Below, piece after piece: positions 32,460 through 42,483 of a stretch of 64,000 bases of DNA. Positions within the stretch are counted from its first letter, which is position 1. Each line of letters opens with the position of its first letter. A program made the translations under genes and the position numbers. This DNA comes from Chloranthus sessilifolius (Eukaryota > Streptophyta > Magnoliopsida > Chloranthales > Chloranthaceae), in assembly GCA_021018995.1 (NCBI GenBank), contig CM037590.1:81748097-81812096 (forward strand). Direction: 5' to 3'. A model generated the notes under the pieces. The model made no database searches. It was not told the DNA's origin and saw only the letters and a list, made by a program, of their open reading frames with translations.

Positions 32460-33372
32460 TGGCGCGGGACGGGAACCCTAAAATGCGTGACTATGATTTT
32501 ATGCAATTTTGTCGAAATTAAATAAATTAATTCAAGTTTAATCGCAAAATTATCTTAAAATACCTTAGGGTTTGCGGAATTTTGATGAGTAGATCACACG
32601 AGATCCGAATAGGGTGTCCAATCCGATGCGCAAGTACTTTCAAAATTGAGGCAAGATTGGCCTAGAGATAGAACTCTAGCATTCCAGGATTAGGCGCTCG
32701 TCTTCGGTCCGTTGTAGATTCACGGATTCCAACTTGGGTTGTAGAAGGGAATTAGGGTTTGTAAAAGGCTTATGGCTTTTAGGTCGGTTTATGGTTTCGG
32801 AACGGGTATTGGCTTGTGTGATTTAGGGTTCAAAGTCTCGGGTTTCGGGATCGAAGGAAATAATTAGGCTGAGGTTTAGAGAAGCAAGCACAGATCGAGA
32901 GATAGCAAATATGATAGAGAAAATAACAATGGCTTTTGGGAATCACTCCCTTGGCCTCACACCAAACCCATCTCAGGCAAAGATTACTCAAGCAATAATA
33001 CATTCAAATAATCAATCAACTAATTAAAAAGTGTTTACAAGCCTCTATATATAGGCCACCAATAATTAAAATCGAAATAAGAAAGAGTCCTAATAGAAAT
33101 AAAATTAAAAATGAAAGTTTTCGCATAAAAAAAATAAAATCCCTTTGATAAATTAATTGGCGACAAGACACTATGACATGTATTCTTTATCCGGCGTCTT
33201 CTTGCCTTGCTATCCGCACATGAGAAGAAATCATGACGTCGGCGAATGTCGCGGCGCATTTCTTTGTGTCCCTCTTTCTCCTTTCTCCTCCGAGCTTCCT
33301 CTACGCTTCTTCTGACGCCGGTAAAACTGATGTGGTCCGAATCCAATGTCCATGTATGTGGCGTCCCCGTCA
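32460..33372 (-). repeat. Chromovirus 5' LTR
   Basis: 913 bp, pairing with 26884-27752. Outside about 33118-33325 the two differ at roughly 20 places by eye. Confidence 0.93.
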
Positions 33373-33438
33373 AAACCCCTATTAATATTTGTAGTGGTAT
33401 TCATGGTTCAAATTTTCGGCTGATAACTCAAGTTATTG

Positions 33439-34080
33439 GCCAAATAGTTTCGGTTTCGATCCCCACCGAAACGATAACTTGAACCGAAATTTCGGTCCAA
33501 ATATATATGGAGGGGAAGTATCGGCTGAAATTTCAGTTCAAATTTTCGGTTACGATCATGTCCAAAACCGATATTTTGATCCATGGTGGTATTATAACTT
33601 TACATTAAAAGCTTAAAGTTCGAATAACAACATAAATTTTTAATAAGAGTTACTAATATCCATGATGTTGACAAGGATCTCTCGTTTCAGTTTCAGTCCC
33701 CACCGAAACGATAACTTGAACCGAAATTTCGGTCCAAATATATATGGAGGGGAAATTATCGACTGAAATTTTGGTTCAAATTTTCGGTTACTGTCATGTC
33801 CGAAACCGATATTTTGATCATTGGTGTTATTATGACTTCACATTAAAAGCTTAAAGTTCGAATAACAACATAAATTTTTAATAAGGGTTACTAATATCCA
33901 TGATGTTGACAACGGTCTCTCGTTTTGGTTTCGGACCCCACCGAAACGATAACTTGAACCGATATTTTGATCCTTGGTGGTATTATAACTTTACATTAAA
34001 AGCTTAAAGTTCGAATAACAACATAAATTCTTAATAAGAATTACTAATATCCATGATGTTGACAAGGGTCTCTTGTTGGT
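33439..34080. repeat. 237-238-bp tandem repeat, two copies plus a deleted third
   Basis: CACCGAAACGATAACTTGAA starts at 33464, 33701 and 33939. The third copy lacks about 100 bp of the GAAATTTCGGTCC...CCGAAACC middle part. It adjoins the chromovirus insertion. Confidence 0.92.
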
Positions 34081-34469
34081 TTGAATTTAAATTATGATTT
34101 TGAAAATCTCAAGTATTTACGAAGAACTTCCAGCATTTTCAGAATGTTGAACATAAAAGAACATGTTTATGCTCCTTTCCTTTGCTCATTTCTTTTCATA
34201 AATTTATTGAGTTTGAGGTTGATTAGATAACATATTACTGAGTAAAACACAAGGAAAAGGAAAAGTTGTAGTAATCGTAGTTATATAACACGTGTCGTTT
34301 ACTCGTAGATGTAGTTTATCATTCATGAATTATGATTAATGATACATCAATCCATCATCATACTTAGTTATAACCTTATTTACATTGGTGCGTATAATCA
34401 ATATAATGAATTATTCACTTATTTAGGTACAGTTTGGATGCACCATCTCAAGAAATATAAATAATAGTT
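34081..34469. other. Intergenic, no gene seen
   Basis: AT-rich, no structure identified. Confidence 0.4.
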
Positions 34470-35213
34470 TGGTTTGGGGATTTGTGCTCTGCCTAGAGTG
34501 TGATTCTTTGGTTGGACTTTGGAGTGGGGCTGCATTCTTATGATGAGTCAGTTGGTTAAAAGAGGGAAGTGTTTGACGAATAGGTGTGTGATGTGTATGA
34601 CTGAGGCTGAATCTACTAATCATCTCTTTATTCACTGCTGGTTTGCTAGGGAAATGTGGTTAATGGTGATGAAGGTGTTTGGGGTCATTTGGGTCTTTCC
34701 GAGTTCGTGTAGGGATCTTTTGGCATCCTAGGGCAATGGTGGCAATTCGGGGTTAGAAAGGGATGTTGGAGGGTCCGGCCACATGGAAAGAGAGGAATGA
34801 CAAAGTGTTTCATAGGAGAAAGCAATCGGTTGTGTTTGTCATGAGAGTGGCAAGAGATTGGGTATTCATGTGGGCTGCCGTGGATAGGGAGGTTATTTTG
34901 GAGAGGACAACCTGGCAGAGAGTTGGGACATTATGTCATTGTTTCTACGGGCCTTAAAAGTTTCTCGATTTGTTGGGGGTTGATCTTGTTGGCTTGGGCC
35001 CTCAGTTTTTCTTTCTTCTAGTTTTGGTCCTTTATTGTTCTAGGTTTGTTTTTGGTTTGGTGTCAGTTCGTTTTGGTCATTGTCGTTTGGTTTGGTTGAT
35101 TTTTTTTGTACCTTTTGGTTCGTTTATGTTGTTATCCCCTCACTGTCGGCTTTGTTTTGCTGTACTCTTTCTTTTTGAACATAATTGTTAGCCTCACCAT
35201 TAATGAAAAAAAA
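34470..35213 (+). pseudogene. 5'-truncated LINE, zf-RVT to 3' tail
   Basis: It reads MMSQLVKRGKCLTNRCVMCM, then ESTNHLFIHCWFAREMW, the zf-RVT C..C..H..C pattern. WKERNDKVFHRRKQ and VFMWAAVDRE follow. It ends in a T-rich 3' UTR and CCATTAATGAAAAAAAA. Stops at 34729 and 34955. Related to the minus-strand copy at 15748-17225. Confidence 0.75.
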
Positions 35214-35474
35214 TTGCAAAATTGATTCATATACATTTCAAAATGTTGTAAAATGTTACTTGTTTCTAACAAATACCAATATAGAGTTAACCAAACACAA
35301 TATAAATTAAATAATGGGTTTTTTCTTATATTGATTCATATATAAAAACATATACTGAAAAATCGATTCGTATAGGTAACTTTTGATTTTATGCGTTTTT
35401 TTTTTGTTTTTTGCGATAATGTGAGCTTCCAAACAAAGTCCACTATTGAATTACTAATTAAACCTCAATAACTT

Positions 35475-36801
35475 GTTTGTGAATAAAAGTAATTAACTGT
35501 ATTATGTGCACTCAAAAATATCATATTCATATTTAGGAATATTTTTGTATTTTTTCAGTTATTTATAGATTATATTTTTGAAGATAACAAAAAAGAATCA
35601 CGCCATATCGCTGACATAGATACATATTGGTCCAAATGTGGTCCAAACGGCCACTGACACCGAGCATCAAACCATTTTTTCCAACCATGGTGCAGTAAGG
35701 AGCATGACGCAACACATAAAAACTTTTATGACCGGATACCTATGCAGATTCAAGCTGAGTAATAGGGAGTAGGGGGATATGACTTGAAATTTTCAAGAGC
35801 CAAGGGCAGGATAAAAATATTGATTATATGATCATAGTACAATGTAGGGGTGGTACATCATCATCGTCACTGCCTTATCCCATCTATTCTAGGTCAGCTT
35901 TATGAGTCCTATTTCTCAAATCTGTTCAGGGTGTTAATTTTTTGTGTATAGCAAGTCTTTACCAATAAAAATCTGTAACTTAATCTATTTATCCTTTCGA
36001 TGAGAAAAAAAAGGGAAGAAGGTCGAAAATTAAAAAACCCATCTATTTTAGGTCAGCTTTCTGAGTCCTATTTCTCAAATCTGTTCAGGGTGTTAGTTTT
36101 TTGTGTATAGCAAGTCTTTACCAATAAAAATCTGTAACTTAATCTATGTATCCTTTTGATGAGAAAAAAAAGGAAGAAGGTCGAAAATTAAAAAACCAAG
36201 TACACCAGAATATAGTTAAATGCATCCTACAAGTATCATGTAGCATTTGTGAATAAAAGCAATTAACTCTATTATGTGTACTTAAAATTATCATATTCCT
36301 ATTTAGGAATATTTTTCTATTTTTTCAGTTATTTATAGATTATATTTTTGAAGATAACAAAAAAGAATCACGCCATATCGCTGACATTGATACATATTGG
36401 TCCAAATGTGGCCCAAACGGCCACCAACACCGAGCATCAAACCACTTTTTCCAACCTTAGCGCAGTAAGGAGCATGATGCAACACATAAAAATCTTTATG
36501 ACCAGATACCTATGCAGATTCAAGCTGAGTTATAGGGAGTAAGGGGATATGGCTTGAAATTTCAAGAGCTAAGGACAGGATAAAAATATTGTTTATATGA
36601 TCAGAGTACATGTCACTGCCTTATCCCATCTATTTTAGGTCAGCTTTCTGAGTCCTATTTCTCAGTTCTGTTCAGGGTGTTAGTTTTTTGTGCATAGCCA
36701 GTCTTTAGCAATAAGAATCTGTAACTTAATCTATTTATCCATTTGATGAGAAAAAAAGGAAGAAGGACAAAAAATAAAAAACCAAGTACACCAGAATATA
36801 G
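35475..36801. repeat. Segmental tandem duplication, two ~560-bp copies and a partial copy
   Basis: 35475-36040 is repeated at 36246-36801. Between them is a partial copy of the last ~150 bp (36041-36195) followed by the shared ACCAAGTACACCAGAATATA end. The copies include AGAATCACGCCATATCGCTG and TCTGTTCAGGGTGTTA. Not coding. Confidence 0.88.
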
Positions 36802-37341
36802 TTTTTTTTTTTCTTTTTTTTCAATGAGTAATTGGGGTTAGGGTCCCCACCCTTTCATTGAAAAAAAAAAGAGAAGATTACAGCCTATAAAAAAATTTGA
36901 TCAAATCTTCTCTAAGGTTAGAATACAAAATTGGAGGGATGCTATCGTTGCTAAACCACCGCACCACATTTTGATTCCATGGTCTGCTAAGAAATCTGCC
37001 GTTGAGTTCGATTCACGCCAAATATGTGAGAAGGTGCAGTTGTGAAAGATGGAGCTTAAACTTTTGGTTTTCTCTACCAAGCTTCGATGTTTCCATTGGA
37101 TATCACAAGTACCTATAATGCTTCCTATAGCTCCCAATGAATCTGATTCCACATTCAAAGAGGCAACATCTATCTCTCTTGCCAATTTCATTCCAGTGTA
37201 GAGAGAAAGAAGTTCTGCATGGGTGATATCCTGTGCTATTGTAGGTCCATGAAACGAGGTGATGTGATCACCATTTGAATCCCTGATGGTGCCACCTATG
37301 GCATATGAACTATTTTTTAGGGTTGCATCAGTGTTTAGCTT
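36802..37341 (-). mobile_element. 540-bp 5'-truncated LINE tail, TSD GAATATAG
   Basis: Flanked by GAATATAG at 36794-36801 and 37342-37349. The T-rich left end is the poly(A) tail on the minus strand, next to a hairpin of TCAATGAG / CTTTCATTGA type. The undisturbed site survives at 36208-36215 in the duplicate copy. It carries an RNase H domain. Confidence 0.85.
36901..37341 (-). pseudogene. LINE-type RNase H domain (RVT_3 family)
   Basis: Minus-strand frame, open for 147 codons within the insert. KLNTDATLKN has the first Asp, HAELLSLYTGMKLA the Glu, NVESDSLGAIGSI the second Asp, and STADFLADHG the last Asp. GGTIRDSNGDH is also typical. This is the RNase H seen at the C-terminus of some plant LINEs and in related repeats. 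The open frame extends to 37407 only because it runs into flanking DNA; those first residues do not belong. All four catalytic positions look intact, but no RT is attached and no start codon is evident. Confidence 0.75.
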
Positions 37342-37349
37342 GAATATAG

Positions 37350-37942
37350 TTAAATGCATCCTACAAGTATCATGTAGCAGTATTGATACCTTGACAAAAC
37401 AAAGCACTTAAAAGGTATAACATATTTGAATATCCTAATCTAAAACGACTATCATCTGCCACAATCAACAAACTTCTAAGAGAAAGAAACTGAAATGGAA
37501 CAAATTTAGGTCAATTTCTATTATGGATAGCATCCGACAACTTAGTCAGTCAGTCATAATTTGGGGTCGGCTTTGCGATTCAGTGTGTCAGGTTATTAAA
37601 ACAATTAACATATTTTACATGGGTCAGAACCAAGACTTTGTTTTGCCAAACAAAATGTCATCCAAGCAGGAGAATAATAATAGAAAAGATAGCTTTCAAG
37701 TATTTTATGGAGATTTATTAACAGATAATATAGATACACAGAATAGGCAGAGTTGGCATTCATTTATTTGCAAAACAGAAAGAAGTGACTAATAGAATCC
37801 GACAGTCTATAGTCATAAATTGTCAGATGTATAAAAAAAAAGCTTACATAATTACTCTGAATATTCTACTAATCCTAAGGGAAATAAGCCTAATGCTCAA
37901 TTTGTTTCTAATGTATAATTTACTCATCTAGTTTTCTGATCT
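37350..37942. other. Intergenic, no gene seen
   Basis: It holds the GTCAGTCATAATTTGGGGTCGGCTTTGCG repeat word near 37549, shared with 21475 and 35882. No coding. Confidence 0.4.
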
Positions 37943-37947
37943 TAAAC

Positions 37948-39299
37948 TATAACAACCCAGATTTTTTTTACCGTCTTTTTAATGATGTTAGATGTTTTGC
38001 ACTATGCAAAGTGTTAGCGCTCCACACCGGAACCAACCCTCTTTTTAGAAAACCTTACTTAAGTTACGTAACTCTCTTCTACCCTATTTTTATAAAACCT
38101 TAAGTTACGTAACTCTCTTCTTCTTTTCTTATTCTAATCTTTTGAGAAACGCTAGCCGTCTCTTATTCTTCTGTTATTTTAAGAAACCCTAGCCGTCACA
38201 ACCTTTCTTCCTCATCTCATCTCTTCCCACAACTTTCTAATCTTTTCCCTAAAAATTTTCGTTTGTTCTTCCACAAGAATCACCGGGATCCATTTCTACC
38301 ATCAAGATTAAGGAGGAAGAAGAAAACGAAAGCTTGAACGAAACCGCGTTGGGGCATCGATCTCTCCAACCTAATCGCTGTAGATCTACCGTTCACGCTT
38401 CAAGAGGTGGGTACCCATCAATCCATCTTATTCTTCTCAGATCTCGTAGTGTAGGATGCGTTCGATCGCGCATCGACGGGTTTAAAAATATTTATTTAAA
38501 CCGAAATATCTCATAAATTAATAGATCTACATATTTAATATTATACTCTCCCTTGAAAGTTGTATATTTTGTAAATCTAAACATTTTATATTTTGCCTTT
38601 CAATTTATTGATTTTCGTGGTTTGATTTGCTATGTAAATCTTCCCATGTTTAGCCATCGCTTATATTTCTTTTTCTTTTTATATATACAAAAATTGTTGT
38701 AGAAAAGAAGTATATGGCTAATCCTAATTATAACTTAATTTTATTTTTGGGTCTTATTTCGAATCCGTGAGATTGATGCGATAATGAACCCATAAGACGT
38801 TGTATGAAAGATACTGATTATTGTCATGAAATAGGATTCGATGACACATTTTAAAAGTGTTAGTAGATAGAAATCAATGCTAAAAAGTATTGGGAATGCA
38901 TCACCATGAAGTTTTGAGTTTGAACTCGCAGCCACGAACTCAAACTTGCTGCTACGAACTCGAACTCGCCACCATCGAGGTATTAGACTTGATATTTTGG
39001 CCATAACTTTTTATTTCGACCTCTGATTAACACGATTCTTGCGGCATTGGAAAGAAGACATCGAGCTTTACAACTTTGTGTGAAATAGTCATTTCACGAA
39101 TCTGATGTTTTAGAAGCCAAAATAGAACGAAAAGTCGGGATCAGTTTTGAATGACCCAAGGTTGCACTAATTTAATGTTATTTTCTTATTTTCATGACCA
39201 AAATTTCAGTGTATATTATATCTTACTTAAGATCTTTCGATCGATAGTCATGATCAATCTCAACTTAGAAATTGTAAATACTCTTTAATTTAATTATCC

Positions 39300-39343
<44 letters not shown>

Positions 39344-41266
39344 ATTTTGTCGGTTCAACGCAATCTCCGTGATAGCATGAAGATTTAGAAATTTGATGCC
39401 CTCGTGAAATCGAATTATAACCTTCACGTTCTCGATGTCACACACTCTGATAACTACCTTACTTTATAGTTATATTGAGATGCTATCTAAATATATATAC
39501 GTACCAATGTAATATAACCGAGAAATTAAATCATTCAATTTAAATAATGTTATGCGTTCATCTTGTTTATGTAGCACGAGTTAAGGTTAAGTTAGATCAT
39601 GTATGTGAGTATATGAGAGCATGCCTACGCTTGGGTGTGGTGTTTTGTTAAGATGATGTCGAAGCGGGGATCACGCCGTATTCGCATGCCTTACAAATCA
39701 CAACTCATGGTGGTATGGAATATCATGATGAGTGTGGTGAGTAGGAATTCAGTGTAACCTCATACACGGTACCATATTCGGTGATCCTATCACCTCTGAG
39801 TTTAAAATATAATAGATTAAGTTAAGGAGTATAATATGACATTCGACCTTTAGGAGTTAGGTATGGTGGGGGTTCCTTTCACGGTCGCGTGAAACTCGGA
39901 AAGTAGACATCCATGTACGGATATAATACTTCTATGATAGTTAGTATGGGCTACCACACGAAGTACATCCAGGTTACTACGGAACCCGTCCCTTGGGAAG
40001 AGTGATTGGTGAAGTTTATCGTACCATGGCTCGCTATAGATTCAGGTTGTAAGAGAATGTTAAGATATAAGTATGTAAGATAAGCTAAGATATGAGTATG
40101 ATAATAAGACACCGCTGTGTAGGCCAGCATAAGATTAAGAACTTAAGTTTGTACATGTCGTTCCTTATGTAGCCACTGTAAGGGCCACAACGTCTTACAG
40201 CTAAGACAAGTCTCTAGGAAGACAATATGAGTATGTTATGAGCTAGGATTGGTCAAGTCTCCCCATAGGTTGAATGGGGTGTATGAGTACTTTATGGAGG
40301 GCGTTATGTTATGGTGGTAAGCTACTATGGTGACCCTCACACGGTAGACTCGAGCAGCGACTATGGCACAGGTTGTATTAAGATTTACGAGTATATAGGT
40401 ACGCCCATGCGATGTACAAACGCATATGACAGAATAATAAGATATATTATGTTTATGAGGTATGGTGAGGTACATTAAGACTCGAGTGTGTCTAGATCAT
40501 TGTTTTGCATTTATAATATGATATGAACTCTACGATATATAGGAAATTACTATTGCATTCCTTTATTCTTTCATATTATTGTATTATTATCATGACTCAT
40601 GAGATGCACCCACAATGCACCTGAGAAGTGTAGGGTGGATTATTAGTGTATTCACTAAGTTGCATGCTGTTTAACAACTCAGCCCTCGTGGCATTTATCT
40701 ATTTCAAGTGATTATATTGACGAAGTGGATACCAGTTATTCTGATCCTATTGGCGTTGACTTCATTGACCCGATAGACAGAGTACTAGGAGCCTTGAGAT
40801 TAGTTATCAGGACCTTGGTGCTGACTTCATTGACCCGATACCAGTTATCAGGACCTTGGTGCTGACCTCGATCCTAGTCCCAAATATTGATAGTAGTAGT
40901 TTCGGTACTGAGATTAGTTTCATACAATTATTGTTTATTTATAACCTCGTATTTTCATTTATGCCTGATCTTTATTTCCTCATCGATTATGAGATATTTC
41001 ATTGATTTTTATTGCATTTATTCATTATTTATGGCTGCCCATTTATTTCATTCTTTTATTATTGCTTTCACAGATTTTGTGGAACCGTGTTAGCTCGAGA
41101 ACTCTTTTTTTATAGACAAGCTTGAGGTTCATTGGGGCCTCACCCATCAATAATTAGTGTGAGAACTTTGATTATCGATATGTCTGTTTAGCATATATGG
41201 GATGCGTGCGGGTCATAACTCGGAATTCTAGGCCCTCGGGATGGGGTAGAATTTCGGGTTGTGACA
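37948..41266 (+). mobile_element. Very long solo LTR (Del/Tekay-like), TSD TAAAC
   Basis: 3319 bp, starting TATAACAACCCAGA and ending TCGGGTTGTGACA. The start is probably TG changed to TA. Perfect 5-bp duplications TAAAC lie at 37943-37947 and 41267-41271. Ends with (A)ACAACCC / GGGTTGTGACA and LTRs of this size are typical of Del-type gypsy elements. Inside are a repeated TTAAGTTACGTAACTCTCTT (38057, 38102), a 41-bp duplication at 40798-40875, and (AT)n at 39304-39341. No protein-coding region. Confidence 0.8.
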
Positions 41267-41301
41267 TAAACTAATAATATCCAAATAACTAAAGGGTTAA
41301 G

Positions 41302-42478
41302 TGATGCGGAATCGAAGCCTACATGTCGAGATCGTGGTCGAATAAAAAGGAGACATTGACAGAGAAAGTGGACCAGCGAATGGGTTTTTAAAAGGCCCAT
41401 TAAAGAGGGGTTGAAGACCCGCGTGCAAGTTATTTTAGGCGATCTTATTTAGGTCTAGTTTCCTTTTCTTCGCTAGGAGTCTTTATTTTGCAATTTGTTT
41501 TAAGTTTAGTTTCCTTATTTAAATTATTTAGGGGTCAGGCACATATATGTAATATGTGACTATTAATTTCACCAATTTCAATGCAGCCATTGGAAAAGTG
41601 GTCATAACTCCTTCAATACTTGTCAAAATTGCATGATTCTTATCTTGTTAGGAAGCTACTTCGATAAGATTTCAAATAAGACTAATTTCATGTCAATCAG
41701 ACATCGTTTGACCCTTCAAAAGTAGTCGCATAATTAAAAAAACGGATTAGTGGTGAAATTAATTGTGACCGTTAGATTGAAAAGTTTTAATGGTTAATTA
41801 AGAGTTCTAATTTTAATAATATTCTTAGGGTTTCTTTGCTTTATAAATACATTGTAATCTCTTTTGAGAAAACAGTTGATTGATTAATAAATTAAGAGTT
41901 TGCTTTTGTGCAAACCCTAGAGAGCTTGTGAAGAGTTTTCACTCGAAAGAGAAATTCTTTCAAACTTGGAAAGCGAATCTTCATTTTATCATGTGGATTG
42001 GTGCGAAGCAGACGTACCTCCTTGGTGTGAAGCCTTGGAACCCTTAGCTTCTTTATTCTACTTTTTAAATTATTGTCAGGTATATTATTTCTTTATTCTA
42101 AGTACCAGAATTTCAAGTTGGTTAGTTGTTAGGATATTTGATCATCGTTTATTCCATACATCCTTTGATTTTCCCTTGAATAAATTAAACCCTTCGGGGC
42201 TTTAATTTCTTCAAACCCTACAGGAATCAAGAGACGATACCACAACTATCACTTTGTAACCTAAACTAGAATGAAACTCGAGTTTCCTTATAGAAGCCAT
42301 TTTTCTAGATTGAGAAATTTTAATGCATGTGAGCGCTAAAATTGAGTTAGCCTAATTGTTTTAATTAAATTTATTAAATTATTTTGTGGTTGGGTAATTT
42401 TGAATATTCCGCTATTCAATTTAATCTGAAATTAATCTCATATTCACAGAATTAGGGTTTTCGCATTGTCCTGCGTCA
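41302..42478 (+). mobile_element. Solo LTR (gypsy-like), TSD TTAAG
   Basis: 1177 bp, TGATGCGGAATCG...TCCTGCGTCA. Perfect flanks TTAAG (41297-41301 and 42479-42483). It has a TATA-like TTTATAAATAC at 41840, then GCTTTTGTGCAAACCCTAGA and TTGGTGCGAAGCAGACGTAC. It is homologous to the minus-strand solo LTR at 18638-19373. It stands 25 bp from the 3' duplication of the preceding solo LTR. Confidence 0.87.
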
Positions 42479-42483
42479 TTAAG

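Larger units (their letters stand above)
26884..33372 (-). mobile_element. Complete Ty3/gypsy chromovirus, TSD AAACC, inactivated
   Basis: Two LTRs (26884-27752 and 32460-33372) in the same orientation bound a minus-strand gag-protease-RT-RNase H-integrase-chromodomain region. Perfect duplications AAACC lie at 26879-26883 and 33373-33377. The gene order with integrase after RT and a C-terminal chromodomain defines a chromovirus, a group known to target heterochromatin. It is dead: stops at 31767-31769, 30440-30442, 29462-29464, 29056-29058 and 28147-28149, frameshifts in gag, RNase H/integrase and the tail, plus a lost integrase catalytic residue. Confidence 0.95.

Noticed and set aside
35475-36801. 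LTR pair
   Set aside because: The repeated units lack TG...CA ends, a primer site, and a 5-bp duplication; simple segmental duplication fits better.
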